Below are positions 37,851-50,336 of a stretch of 64,000 nucleotides of DNA, one piece after another. The notes under the pieces were generated by a model. It made no database searches and was not told where the DNA came from. It saw only the letters and a program-made list of their open reading frames with translations. The first letter of the stretch is position 1, and each line of letters starts with the position of its first letter. Position numbers and translations under genes: made by a program. This stretch comes from Annona cherimola (lineage: Eukaryota; Streptophyta; Magnoliopsida; Magnoliales; Annonaceae), in assembly GCA_030490835.1 (NCBI GenBank), contig CM059973.1, forward strand, positions 84,459,221 through 84,523,220. Direction: 5' to 3'.

Positions 37851-38586
37851 TTTCCAATCAGTTGTTACTTCATGATGAATTTTCCTTCAATAATTCTCGC
37901 GAATCATGTTGGTAGGAGTACTGCTAACCAATTCGTTTTAATGCCGTGAAAAGTCATCATCTTCGTCATCATTGGCTCAGCACTCCTCGCATTTGTTTGG
38001 CTCTTCTCTGCTCTTCCCCGTTGATAGGGATTGGCCAACAAAAAAAAAAAAAGCCTTCAGTGGGTTGGAGCTAGGCCTTTTGTTGGATTAAAAAAATGCC
38101 TGCCCAAAATCTGGGCACTGAAGGCTGTGTATTTTCTTTTTTAGTTGCAGTGAAGCATTTGATGATGATGTTTTCACTAAAACCAAACAGGGGGAAGTGG
38201 GGAAAAAATGGGGCAAAATTATTTGACAGAAAATAAAAAAAAATAAAGTTGAAATAGACGAAAAAACGCATAAAGTTGAAATAGACAGTTTGCATATAAA
38301 GACATAAAGAAATGATTTAAAAAAGTGTAGTCAAAACGCTGCCTTTCCTACCAGGTTGTTCCATGCGACTCGGCTTTGAACGGCGTTGGGGTGTCATTCC
38401 CGTCTTTCACTTACGACTGGGGAGCTGCGACTCCTGAGTAACTGGTGGAGCTGTCTTCGAAAATTTTTCAGGGAGACCAAATTGTCTCTTAGTTTATAGA
38501 ACTTCAGTATAATATATATTGAGATTGATGTAAATATGCAATAAAAAAAACTTTACCTTTGGTATAAATATAAAAGATAAACGATT
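37851..38586. other. Gene-free stretch
   Basis: No coding region supported. The 38340-38460 patch is GC-richer than its surroundings but has only short frames. Confidence 0.5.
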
Positions 38587-38955
38587 CTGTTAGCCCGAGT
38601 TAAGTAAATATCTCACTTAGCTCACCTCACAAATCTTATTTAAAATAATTTTTTGTTTTTTTTTTCGTGCACTTGTTTATCTAAGTGTATTTAATATATA
38701 AATTAAAATTTACCATTTTTAGATATGTGTATATATTTTTTTAGATTTTTAAAAATAAGGATATTTTAAATATATATATACACATAGATGTTTAAAAATC
38801 TCAAAAAAATAGATAAACATATTTAAAAATGGTAAAACTTAGTTTATATGTTAAATACATTTAGATAAACAAGTGCACAAAGAAAAAAAAAAGTTGTTGT
38901 AAATAGATTTTTTAAGACGGGCTAAGTGGGGCATTTATTTAGCCCGAGCTAACAG
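38587..38955. mobile_element. Foldback MITE (369 bp) with long inverted arms
   Basis: Left end CTGTTAGCCCGAGTTAAGTA; right end TTTAGCCCGAGCTAACAG. The arms continue inward: CCATTTTTAGATATGTGTAT against AACATATTTAAAAATGG, and AAGTGTATTTAATATATAAA against ATATGTTAAATACATTTAG. No clean target site duplication is visible. Related elements lie at 21740-22060, 38983-39107 and 49473-49820. Confidence 0.75.
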
Positions 38956-38982
38956 GATCACTCCTCAATATGAAAGAGGAAT

Positions 38983-39107
38983 AGTCCTGTTATCCTAGGC
39001 TAAATAAATGTCTTACCTAGCCCACTTCAAAAATCTTATTTAAAACAACTTTTTTTTTGTTTTTTTCTTCGCGTACTTATTTATCTAAGTGTATTTAATA
39101 TATAATC
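38983..39107. mobile_element. Solo arm of the adjacent foldback MITE
   Basis: CTGTTATCCTAGGCTAAATA followed by CTTACCTAGCCCACTTCAAA, AATCTTATTTAAAACAAC and CTAAGTGTATTTAATATATA repeats the left arm of the 38587-38955 element in direct orientation, only 28 bp after it. The second arm is missing. Confidence 0.7.
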
Positions 39108-42090
39108 TGCAATATATTTTTTGGTCAAGATGTCCTGTGATTGTTCATTTATATATTCGATTAAGATGATTTTTGACATCATAAAAAACATTTTGCCACG
39201 TGTAGGCAACAAAAGTCAAGGATGAGGACAACGTTCCGATCCGAATGTTTTGATGAGCTTTTTTTTCCTTTCCATCCAACCAATCTGCACCAGAAGTTGA
39301 TAGGCTATCGATGAATTTTTGAAACGGCAGTTGCTCTGTGCTAGTCAATTACCAGAACCAGATTAATTGAAGACCTTAGTCCTTTGCAGCTCAAAATTTC
39401 TCCTCCTTTTATCTATAAGTGCACTGGACAAATTCAGTCACTTTTCATTAGCAGTTGTCAATTCACGGTTTCCTTCTTCGTTAAGCCAATAGGTCCATCA
39501 TTTATCTCTCCTATTTTGATCATTATTGGATGGAATAGGATGAGATTTTCTATTTCTAAATCTATTTTTATATTTCTAATATAATTTCTTATTTCATTGT
39601 ACATAATGATCTTATTTTTCTCCTTTTTAATATAATTTTTATTTTTCAATATATAATAATCCTTCCTGAATCCAACTTATCATTGTTGCTGAGCATGATT
39701 TCATGATCATCCCATCCTTTCGTCTCATAGAGATATTTCTAGAGCTTCATCTTAGAACATGGGGTTGTAAATTGATTGGATACAAGCTAATTTTAAATGA
39801 ATGAGAACAAAAGGGCTGTGATTGTTAACAGTGAAGACATCCTTTTTTTTGAAGCACAGTCCAAACATCTTTAAAAGCGTTTTAAAAGGAAAAGAAGTAA
39901 AGAGGGCATCAAATTTGTTTCCTCTTCATGAAATTTCGCAGAAAGTGACTCTTTTCTTTCTCACTTCTTTTACAAATCCACTCATCAAACAGTATGGGTT
40001 GCCTGTCCCACAACCCCCTCTCTCTCCCTTCTTGTTTACTCTTCCAGATTTATCTTAGATTAGAAATACATGCAAAAGAAAGCCATAAGTGGAGAAGGCT
40101 TATATAAGCAGTAAAGGTGGATCGGAGATGCTAGGTTATAAAGCAATATGATATCCTCCGTCGATTGTTCTTTGCCTGTGTCCTAAGCTGGAAAAGAAGC
40201 CTTCACTCAAGCTAGCGCCGCCGAACATTCATTTTCGGTGAATGTGAAGCTTAGGAATCTCTCATCTCCCAAATTACTCTCCCGAATTTGTTTCATTTGC
40301 CGATAATATTAGGACTGTTCAGGACTACTTAACTAAATGGAATGGATGAGCTTGGATAAGGAGTGGATATTGTATATTAAAAGAATTGAGGAATGAGATT
40401 AGAAAAAAAATAATATTAGAAATGAAAAATAGTCGAATGATTATTTGTACTTTGGTGCATTCAACCTATTTTTTTATTTTTAAAATTTTTTTAAATAAAA
40501 TTATTAGTCTAAAGTATATTTACAACGTGTATCAAAATTTATCATTTTTTGGAGATTTATAGATATTTTCTGAATTTTTTAAAAATAAGGGCATTTTAGT
40601 CATTTTTAAGCAACTAAAATGCTCGTCTTTAGAAAATTCAAAAATATCTAAAAATCTCGAAAAAATGATAAAATTTGATGCATATATTAATTATACTTAG
40701 ATGAACAATTGTATAAAAAATTTCAAAAAATAAAAAATGAATTTACACTCATGTGCACTGAAACTAAATGCTCTCAAGTAATTAACCGAGATCCCAAAAA
40801 ATAAGGCTTTATATGTTAAAAATTGAAAAAAAAAATTTAGGAATAGAAAGTTACATCAGATTCCCATCTAGTCCATCTATTGTAGACCTCTAGACAGAAC
40901 GGGGAAAATAGAAAATTAAAATTAAAAAATAAATATAAAGTTTATGAAATATATATATCTTTTCTCAATGCGTTGCAAATGGGTTGATGGATTAAACAAG
41001 TTAATAAACGGTTTGGTGAATTATAAAATCTCTATCATAATTTGTTTATTTATTTAAATGGTTAAATGCATTAGCGGATCATAAACAATTTATTCAAAAA
41101 TCCTAACCTAAATTTATTTATAAATTGATTAGGTTGATGAGTTTATTATGATCGTTAACACCCTACTAAAGGCATGCTTCGACAGACATCAGATAAGGGC
41201 TGTAGTTACAGTGACCATGCTTTCATAATCTAACATATCAGATAATCCCATCATTCCCTCTTTTACTTGTAAAAGTGATTCTGCACCGCGTCTTTGAAGA
41301 TTGATTACATGACAGATTCATAAAATAAAATGAAAAAGCTGGCCGTCGTTTTCCTTAGGTGACAAGTACTTTACTGTCAGGCTACAGTGGTGTGTATTTT
41401 CGTGGCTGCTTGCATGCCAATGTTTCTACGGTGGGAAAAGGAATCTGAGGTTTTGAGATGACTGAAACATGATCCAAGCCGCTCCCTTCTAAACTCGATT
41501 TTTCCCCCCTCAGCCAATGAGCAATGGTATGAGCCTTTGTCTAGCTGCTAAACTCAGCATCTATGCTTTGCGGGAGCAGGGATCCAAAACAGGGTATTAA
41601 AACTTTCGGCAGTTCATCCACAAGAAAAGCCCAGCAACAGGCTTCCTCATCACTCACATCTTTTTTAGGATTCAATCCAAGCCCCTTTCTAACTTTTGCA
41701 GGTCAATCAATGGCACAAACTAAAGGGCTTTAATTTCGAATCCTCTTCTCATGCTCTCATAGAAATCAATCATTAACGCTTAGTATTTTATATTCCAAGG
41801 AATTATTCATGATTGCAACCTCAAAAAACATCTAACATGCTTGAGAGATGAACCAACTTAAGAGCCCACGACTCATTTCCAATTTAGGGAAGAACTTGAT
41901 TATAATCAATAATTGTTTGGCATGGCCGAATTTAAACGCCTTATCAGGAAATTCAATCAATTATTGAGGGTTGCTGGTCTGATTCAAGTCCTTCCAAAAT
42001 GGGCGTGTTGGGTGCACGTTGATATGCAGGATTAAGTTAGAAATTTTCCACGGGATTTAGTGGTTAGACTGGAGGGTGGGACAGTGGGAT
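39108..42090. other. Gene-free region
   Basis: Short ORFs without motifs. It contains one foldback element at about 40445-40795. Nothing else recognised. Confidence 0.55.
40445..40795. mobile_element. Foldback MITE
   Basis: AACGTGTATCAAAATTTATC, GGGCATTTTAGTCATTTTTA and AATTTTTTAAAAATAAGG are mirrored by AACTAAAATGCTCGTCTTTA, ATGATAAAATTTGATGCATA and AATTATACTTAGATGAAC around a centre near 40604. The ends carry GTGCATTCAAC and GTGCACTGAAAC-like motifs recalling the 24312-24689 element. Confidence 0.65.
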
Positions 42091-42525
42091 AATCAAACTC
42101 GGATAAACTTGTTAACCCATAGAACTTTTCTAGAGCTGTCTAAACAAATGACATTATATGTATGTATAATGAAATAGCTATGTTATGGAAAGAAAAATTT
42201 TAATATCTTAGCTATATTAGTGAGAATTTTGGAATAATCAAACTCATACAAACTTGTTAACCCAGAGAACTTTTCTAAATCTGTCTAAACAAATGACATT
42301 ATATGTATGTATAATGAAATAGCTATATTAGGGAATGAAAATTTTTAATATCTTAGCTATAATAGTGAAAAATTTTGGAATGATCAAACTCAGACAAACT
42401 TGTTAACCCGCAGAACTTTTCTTGATCTTTCTAAACAAATGACATTATATATATGTAAAATGAAATAGCTATATTAGGGAATGAGAAAATTTAATATCTC
42501 AGCTGTACTAGTAGAAAATTTGGTG
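42091..42525. repeat. Tandem repeat, about 145-bp unit, three copies
   Basis: The unit begins at 42091, about 42236 and about 42382. Each has ATCAAACTC, AAACTTGTTAACCC, AGAACTTTTCT, CTAAACAAATGACATTATAT, ATGAAATAGCTAT and TTTAATATCT(T/C)AGCT in the same order. Copies differ by scattered substitutions. Nothing codes for protein. Confidence 0.9.
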
Positions 42526-43048
42526 AAAAAGTTCCGAAATTGATAGGATAATGATACGATATTATCTAGGTAAAGATTTGGATACCATCAAAAGATGCTA
42601 TTGTTTATGAGATAGAAATTTTCAATAAAATTTATTTTTCCTAGCATGATGAAATAAGATATATATTTTTAAATAACATGAGATCTATTAAACATGACAA
42701 ATAGTTTAAAATTCAAAAAAAATTTAGAAGTAAAAGATTAAAAGAAAGCGTGGCGGCTCCGTGCTTTTGTTGAATCGTTACTCGTCAAAGATTAGTTATC
42801 ATGTTTGTGTTTAGAGGTTGGAGCAGTATGTCTCCATATTCTTTGTGTGAGAGTTGTGTCTTCTTTACCCATGAGCTTTAATCTAAATTTAAGATGTTGT
42901 ATAGGATACTTTGTATATATGTAACTTGAATTAAAAAAAGATTAGTTATCTTGTAATAAAAAAAGATTAGTTATCATGAGATCCAGATATTGGGTTACGA
43001 AATCATTTTCCATCGTTTTTTCTTATTCGATCTTCATGGATTAGTATT
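42526..43048. other. Gene-free stretch
   Basis: AT-rich, with a short duplicated phrase AAAAAAGATTAGTTATC near 42934 and 42959. No gene seen. Confidence 0.55.
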
Positions 43049-43543
43049 TATTATTAAGATTAATTTTAAATATACCCACTATATTTGTCTTTAGATATAA
43101 ATATATTCACTATGTTTAAAAACTTTCATATGCATCCATTAAGTATGTGCGAAATTTTATTTATACAATTCCATCAAGCAAAAGTTAAAAATCACCATTA
43201 TTTATCATAGAAAATGTTCAAAATGCTCCTTATTAGTTAATAACTATAGTCATTTATATATTACCGAAGTTGAACGATGAGATGAAAACTTAACCAAATT
43301 CACAAAGAAGTTAGGCAGAATGAGTCTTGATGGTCTGAATATGACATTAATGACAACGGATGCTAGATCAATTAAGGATATTTTAGAATTTTAAAATTAT
43401 TAAACATTCTTAACTGTTATACAAGGTATATTTGAAGTTAATAAAGTACTTCGTGAGTATACGTGAAAGTTTTCAAACTTAATAAGTATATTTGTAATTA
43501 AGGATAAATAGAATAGATATATTTAAAATTAACCCTTATTATT
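43049..43543. mobile_element. Foldback MITE (~495 bp)
   Basis: Left end TTAATTTTAAATATACCCAC; right end ATATTTAAAATTAACCCTTA. Inward, TAGATATAAATATATTCACT pairs with AATAAGTATATTTGTAATTA, and AAAACTTTCATATGCATCC with ATACGTGAAAGTTTTCAAAC. The central part (43190-43390) is not repeated. No clear duplication of the target. Confidence 0.65.
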
Positions 43544-43741
43544 ATGTTAAAAGGATACCAATTATATGAAACCAGTTCCATGAAATTGAAATCATATAAC
43601 CTCTCTTGGAGGGCATATCTTGATAATGAGGTTAAAATTCAACCGATCAAATTGTTTTCAATTATTTAGTTAATTACGGTAGAAAAATCATTTCAATAGG
43701 AGATTTACATGGGTCCTTCTTGCTTTATATATATATAAGGG

Positions 43742-44473
43742 ATATTCAGGTGTAGCACCGCTGAAATGGGCCCCACGTGATCATCAAATCATAATCTACT
43801 TTACTCATTGTATTTAGAATCATGTATTCTATTATCATACTAATTTTCATCCCAATCGGATATGTCTATGGGCCCCATCTGAAAATGGTACAAATTCAAC
43901 GTAATAAAATAGTTTAATGTAAATAACAACTTTAAAGTGGTTTTTTCAACATGTAAACCATTTGCTATAAAATTTATATATGGATAAATGATTATATAAA
44001 ATTTTATTGCATTCTAATATGTGTGGGGCCCACTTTTGGGAAATGTACCGCTGTTCCGGTGCATTTGTGCTGCATCGAATATATATATATATATATATAG
44101 AGGGCTGTTCCGGTGTGTGTATATATATATATAGGGTTGTTCTGGTGCAGCGCAACTGCACCGGAACAGCGGTATATTTGCCCAAAAGTGGGCCCTACAT
44201 ATATTAGAATGCAATGAAACTTTATACAATCATTTATCCATATATAAATTTTATAGCAAATGGTTTACATGTTGAAAAAACCACTTTAAAGTTATTATTT
44301 AAATTAAACTATTTTATTACGTTGAATTTGTACTATTTTCAGATGGGGCCCATATACATATCTGATTGGGATGAAAATTGGTGTGGTAATAGAATACATT
44401 ATTCTAAATACAATGGGTAGAGTAGATTATGATTTGATGATCATGTAGGGCCAGCAATGCTACACCTGAATAT
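43742..44473. mobile_element. Large palindromic (foldback) MITE, ~730 bp
   Basis: Left end ATATTCAGGTGTAGCACCGC; right end GCTACACCTGAATAT. The arms of about 330 bp are highly similar: TGAAAATGGTACAAATTCAA against TTGAATTTGTACTATTTTCA, TTTAAAGTGGTTTTTTCAAC against TTGAAAAAACCACTTTAAAG, and GGGCCCACTTTTGGG against CCCAAAAGTGGGCCC. The short loop near 44083-44130 contains TA repeats and a further copy of CTGTTCCGGTG. ORFs here are by-products of the palindrome. The element sits in a TA-rich target, so a duplication cannot be assigned. Confidence 0.85.
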
Positions 44474-46539
44474 TTCTAATATATATATAGAACTATATGT
44501 AAATTATGAAAAAAAAGCATTTCAGTTCGCATGTACCAAATACATTTTTCATCTTTGAATCGCATCTTAGTCCCACTTAGGTAGGAAATGATTTAAATGA
44601 TGATGATAAATTGCATCTTGGTGATTGAAAAAAATTTAAACCATTCACTACTTTTGATATTATATATAATTAGAAACAAAAACCATGATTAGAAACAAAA
44701 AATCATAATAAAAAATTTATATTATTTACAAATAAAAATCATTTGAGAGTGAAGTTTTGCTCCGAGAAAACTGTTATTAAAATAATCCTTCTACATAATT
44801 TTATACCATTCTAATATTTAATTCCATAAATTCAAGTGAAATTCAAAATTTATAATTTTTTAAAGGTGTAACCCAAAAAAGATTCTCATTACTGTATTCA
44901 TAGGTGGTGCTGGTTTAGTCGATTCAAATGTTGGCTTAAACCATTTCTTTGTCCATAACATGATATAAGTAACAAAGGGTGGGAAATATGGTCCTGGATC
45001 TAGTGCACTCATATGCACTGAGGTTCAGTGCCCACGATCTTGACTTATTTAAAAAAAAAAAATTTGAATTATTTTGCATATTTAGGAGGTCCAACCAACG
45101 GTATTTCCATACATGTAAACTGTATATATTTTATTCGGAATTCTAAAAATCAAATAAAATACTTAAAAACAACAAAAAATATGAAAATTAAGAAACATTA
45201 TGCTTGAGCTCGCATATAAAATTGAAAAAAGTTTAATAGTTTATGCAGGCCATGTGCACCGAAGGTTAGTGCACATAGTGCGTATGGATGCACAGTACAC
45301 TCAATCGGGGCTTGTTTTGAGTAATGTGCCAGATGCCCATGCCATCACGGGTTTTTAGCAGAAATGGCAAATCGTGTAGACCGAGCGGCCTATTCAATTG
45401 TCAACCATCGCGCGCCGGTCAAACCGGGTGGTTCATCAGATTTTCAAAACGTTGGATTCTCCGTGAACTTTTTTTTTTTTTTTTTTTTTTTTTTTGTACT
45501 TTTACCGGGTAGGTTGGTAATAGAGAGTAGGAGACGAGAACAAGAGGGAGAGATTGACTGAGAAAAGATTATTACATATTAAAAATAAAAAAATTATTAA
45601 AAACTTAAAAATAAATTGACAGAAAGATGGAAAACTCTTTGGATCATTAGATCACAACAAATATGTTATCGATAATATTTTTTTAACAATATTATACATC
45701 GTGACATCTAATATCATTTATTACACTCATTTACTTTAGAGATTACAAGCTCCTGAAGGAAGACAACTTTTTTTTTAAGAAAGATGCTATCATCTAGAAC
45801 CATGCTCGATGCCGACTAGCATACTTATCCCTGGCAAACATGTTCAACCCCGCATATGTCATCAGTGATAATAAACATAATTAATGGATTAAATTTTATT
45901 TAATCATTAAAATAAGACTCACACATGACAAACGCACAAATTCATTTTGGTACATCTTGGATAAATAAATTGCTTCTCATTAAGCAAAAAAAACTTATAT
46001 CCACTTATAGATAAATTTAAATAATTCATCAAAGTACAAAAATAGTTTAGACCATTTTCACGTTGAATTAATAATTTCATAATTATATATAAATGAAATA
46101 ATTTTACTATGTTAACGTTACACTTGATTTTATTAGATTGGAGCCATGTACATCTTTGATTATGATGAAAATTAATTTATTTTTCCTTATTAAACCACTA
46201 ATTTTAAATGAATAAGTAAAATAGATTTCATATAATTATGACAGTAAGGCTGGATGGAGAGGTTTCATGGATTGAAATTCATAAAACCAATTTTATAAGA
46301 TTAGAACCCATGTTAAAAGTTCTGTATTTTAATTATTACTTATATTTTCATCCATTATTTTTCTAATTTTCATCAAAACTATTTACTTTGTATTCATCAT
46401 TGATTTAATTTTCGAATAAAGGCTCTATATATTTTTTATCACATAAAATTTCCACTTTCCGTTGATTCTTTTACTTCCTTTTCAATTCATTTTCAATTCT
46501 CTGGTAGCACATGGCTGATTTCCAAGGTTCAAACGATTT
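44474..46539. other. Gene-free region
   Basis: Contains a GTGCAC-rich foldback-like block at 44990-45310, a T27 run at 45469-45495 and a diverged MITE patch near 46000-46210. No gene supported. Confidence 0.55.
44990..45310. mobile_element. Diverged foldback element with GTGCAC motifs at both ends
   Basis: Left: AGTGCACTCATATGCACTGA and CAGTGCCCACGATC. Right: CATGTGCACCGAAGG, TTAGTGCACATAGTGCG and ACTCAATCGGGGC. Layout and motifs recall the 24312-24689 element, but the inner arms are eroded. Confidence 0.45.

Positions 46540-46568
<29 letters not shown>
46540..46568. repeat. C29 homopolymer
   Basis: Twenty-nine consecutive C between AAACGATTT and AAACCAATAC. It is the second long G/C run within 9 kb. 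Confidence 0.9.
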
Positions 46569-46570
<2 letters not shown>

Positions 46571-49472
46571 ACCAATACAAGACTACCAAGTGTTACGAAG
46601 TTTAGTGCTACAATCACATAGCAATCGTAGACCAAGTCGCATTCTAGTGTTAAAAAAATGGGGAAAAAAAAATCATCTGTCATTCTCCTGTGATCATAGC
46701 CGAATATCATCGAATAGTGGAAGAGTTAGATTGATTCGATTACGTACTCACATAGTCACATCACACTTTGCTGTCCTAATTTGAACAAGTATATAACCAT
46801 CATAAAAATCTGAACCCAGAGTCAATGAATTAAAGGATGGCAACAATCAAAATATTGGACGATCTTTGAGCTGATCGAATTGATTGGATTTGAAACTCGA
46901 GATGCATGATCCCAAGATGCGAATGGGAAAATCTTGGAGCCGTCGGATAGGTGGGACAGAGTAAATTTTCCTCGGTGCTGGCTGCATTAATTAATCTTGA
47001 GCAACGGTACGTGGAAAGTGAAAAATCGGAAGGGGGTGAGAGAGAGCCTCACGCTGTAAATTAGAAGGCATATATTCGGAACTTGTTTCAATGCAGGGCA
47101 TTAAGCATTGAAATTTCGATGCACCCTTCTTCAAAATCTTAATTTTTTTAAAACTCTTTTTATACAAATATTAATCTATATGTATTTAACATGCGGTTTT
47201 TTAAAAATTGGTAAATTACTAAAAATACTACTAATTTTTAAAAATCCAACAATACTATCTAAAAATCTCAAAAATAATAAAAATTGATCCGCATGTTAAA
47301 TACATCTAAATTAATAGTTTCATGAAAGATTTTCAAAAAAATATTAAAAAATAAAATTTCCCCCAATATTCTGCTACATAGAATTTCGTCCTAAGCACCA
47401 AAAGATCACTTCTCTAATGAATAAAAAAGACAAACACTCCTCTTTGTTCAAACCAGGGTGAACTTGTATAAAAACCAAGACTCCATCCAGCTAAGTTGCG
47501 CACCCGGTGGTGGAGTCATTATGCATTATTAGGAACGGAATCATTTCTCAAATTTTTTTAGATGATATTTTTGTAATGATTTGAAACCTTAATTATCCAC
47601 CTATTTTTTTTTTCATTTTTTACATCTTATATTCTTTCTTAACTTATTCTTGCTTTATCTTGTCATATTACATTGTTTTATCCTTTCCTTTTTTTAAATC
47701 ATTCAATTTTATTTCATTTCCAACAATTATCAATTGCTAGATGCTCCCTTATTTTTGATATTGTTAGCATATGGCTACAAAATTTTTAAAATATAGATCA
47801 CATAGTTATGAATAAAAATATAGATGATAACATCATTAAAAAAATATTAGCTGTTTGTACCTCACCGATTGGTGGTTTATCAGTGAAGTGGCCTCTACCC
47901 GTGGACTCTTATTTAATATGTTTTATTCAAGTCAACCATCACTGCATAATCTAGAGACATGAGAGGACATCAGTGTAAGAAAATATATTTTTTTATAACT
48001 TTTATTACCAAGAAAAATACACATGCAAGGAGAAAATTTATCGTTTAGGATAATACTTTTATAGGCAAGAACTTTTTATAAATATTCTTATTTATAATAA
48101 TATTTCAGCAATAAAACTAAAACTTTCATGCCTAAACACAAAAGCATGAATTATTGGCAACTAAATTTCTTCTCAGTAATTCTGTGAACTTCTGTTAAAA
48201 TCTATTTTTGATTGGTTTTGATGATGATAAAAGAAATATTTTTGTGCCATTGGTTTTAATATTATGAAATTGTGTTTTGGGATGATTTTGTGAAACTATG
48301 ACCTTATATGGAATTTTGAAAAGATTGAAAAAAGTGATGTGTTTATAGAATTATCATTTTGAGTTTATCATACTAATAGTGATCAGATTGAGCTTGAAAT
48401 TTGAAATTAAAATATGCTAGTAGATATGCATGAAATCATCTTAGAATATGCTAAATTGATGAACTTCAATTAGAATGATAATAAAATATGCTTTTGGAGT
48501 TGTGGCTAATCTTAAATCAAGATTGGTTCATTCGTTTATTCTTATTTTAAGTGGATTAACTTACTTGAAGGGCTTTCTTCTCAAAATTCAAATTCTGAAA
48601 AATAGAGCAGAAACTACTCTGTCTTAATAGAATCAACAAAAGGTCGACTTTTTAGTTCGAAAAGGTCAATCTTTTCAGGATGCTAAAATTTCAGATTTTG
48701 TGAAGTTTGGATTTTTATGAAGACTTTTTAGGCTATATTCTAGGCCACGTTTCAAAGTTTCAAAAGGCCTTAAAAGGAGGATGTGGGGAGACCTCACTAA
48801 GCATGCAAGAGTGAAAAATTCAAACTTGCTTATTTGTGAAGAACACTTTTGAAAAAAAGTTATCATCTCTCAAGTGAAGTTGTTACGGTGATTCAAAGCT
48901 TCAAATTGTCATTTAAATATTGAATATGCTGCTCTTGTAGATGTGTTAAATTGATTTGCTTTTTATTTAAAATTTTATTCTTTGTATTATCTTGGTGTTG
49001 ATGGTGATCAAACCGAGATGAAGTGAATCAAAGTGTTGATTACTTCACGAGTCTACCTGGAGCTTTGTACCAATCTAGAAGACAGTTGAACAAACTGTAC
49101 CATTGTAACTTATGTGTTAAAGTTGACTAGTGGAACCCAAGTCGTTGTGCTTAAAGAGTGGAGTAGGATAGGGAGATTCGAACCACTATACGTGCTCTCG
49201 TCTTTCTGGTTTGATTTCTTTATTGTGACTTTTATTTTTGCTTGATTCACATAATTTTACTGAAATTCTTTAAGTAGCCATCACACGCGACCCAACAAAT
49301 TCCTATATGAAACATTTCATGAATTATTAGTGATCAAGTTTTTTTTTTAACAACAAAATTTTGAGCTTTTGCAAGAACATTTTCTTTGCCGGTAGATCCA
49401 ATAGAATCGCTTATTCCAGTGGGTTAAGCCAGATATAAAAAAAAATATGCATCTTATTTACAATAGAGAAAT
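46569..49472. other. Gene-free region
   Basis: No convincing coding sequence. One foldback element lies at 47100-47385. The 48200-49280 part is less repetitive and T/G-rich on the plus strand but has no long frame or motif. Confidence 0.5.
47100..47385. mobile_element. Foldback MITE arm pair
   Basis: AATCTATATGTATTTAACAT and GCGGTTTTTTAAAAATTGGTAA are mirrored by AAAAATTGATCCGCATGTTA and AATACATCTAAATTAATAG. Same family as the arms of 24312-24689, which share CAATTTTTACTATTTTTGG. Confidence 0.6.
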
Positions 49473-49820
49473 AATCTTATTAGTTTGGACTTACTTAGTC
49501 ATCATTGAAAATTCATTTAAAAATAGCTTTTACTTTTTTCCCCATAAAATTGTTAATACATATAAATTTAACATATAGACCAAATTTTATCATTTTTAGA
49601 TATATGTATATATATTTTTAATATTTTTAAATATAGAGATATTTGAAAATGGATAAAATACCCCTATGTTTGAAAATCTTTAAAAAACGCGCATATCCAA
49701 AAATGTTAAAACTTGGTTTATATATTAGATACATCTATATTAAAAAGTTTATGAGGAAAAAAGTGAAAAAAATATTTTTAAATAAGTTTTTTGAGTGCCC
49801 GAGCTAACAAGATTATGTCT
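49473..49820. mobile_element. Foldback MITE, same family as 38587-38955
   Basis: Left end ATCTTATTAGTTTGGACTTA; right end GAGTGCCCGAGCTAACAAGA. Inside, AAATTTTATCATTTTTAGAT is mirrored by CATATCCAAAAATGTTAAAA and AACATATAGACC by GGTTTATATATTAGATAC. Confidence 0.65.
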
Positions 49821-50160
49821 CATTATAACATACACATCATCCATTTGATTTTATATGAAATTTAATACCATCAATTACAAATTTTGAAACCGTGGTTAAT
49901 TATGTGAATTAAAATTAGGAAAATATATATCTTTTAAGCAATATTAGTTGCATGAATATTACATTGTTGTAAAATTTTAGATACTAATGTAATTTTTATT
50001 TTAAAAATAATATATGAAAACAATTAAAATCTTAATAAAAATATTGTAAAAACAATTCACTTATACATTTGTTGTTTAAATCTTGTTTCCAAAGAAATAA
50101 TTAACAGACGCCTAAATCTTAATTTATAACCAAAATCCCAGTATTAAAAATTCGGTCATT

Positions 50161-50336
50161 CTCAACTGAAGAGGCTTTTTTTTTTTTTTTTTTTTGCTTT
50201 TGATTAGACTCAACTGAAGAGTTGACAAATATTAGATTCTTAGTTAGACAATTATTAGAACATCTCAGAGCTTGAATGTACTACCATTTGAGATAATGAA
50301 ATATCAAAAAAAAAAAAAAAACTGAAGAGTTGACAA
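50161..50336. mobile_element. Two poly(A) retroposition events at one target, three copies of the target sequence
   Basis: CTCAACTGAAGAG occurs at 50161-50173 and 50209-50221, flanking 35 bp that is mostly a T-run (a poly(A) tail read from the other strand). ACTGAAGAGTTGACAA occurs at 50213-50228 and 50321-50336, flanking a 92-bp insert ending in about 16 A. Both repeats are perfect and overlap, so two insertions of opposite orientation share the site. Insert origin is not recognised. Confidence 0.75.

Noticed and set aside
42091..42525. Tandem array considered as a CRISPR-like or gene array
   Set aside because: Units are contiguous, about 145 bp, without spacers, in a plant nuclear context.
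43946..44420. Overlapping ORFs on both strands rich in YIYIYI
   Set aside because: They are translations of the palindromic MITE and its TA repeats.
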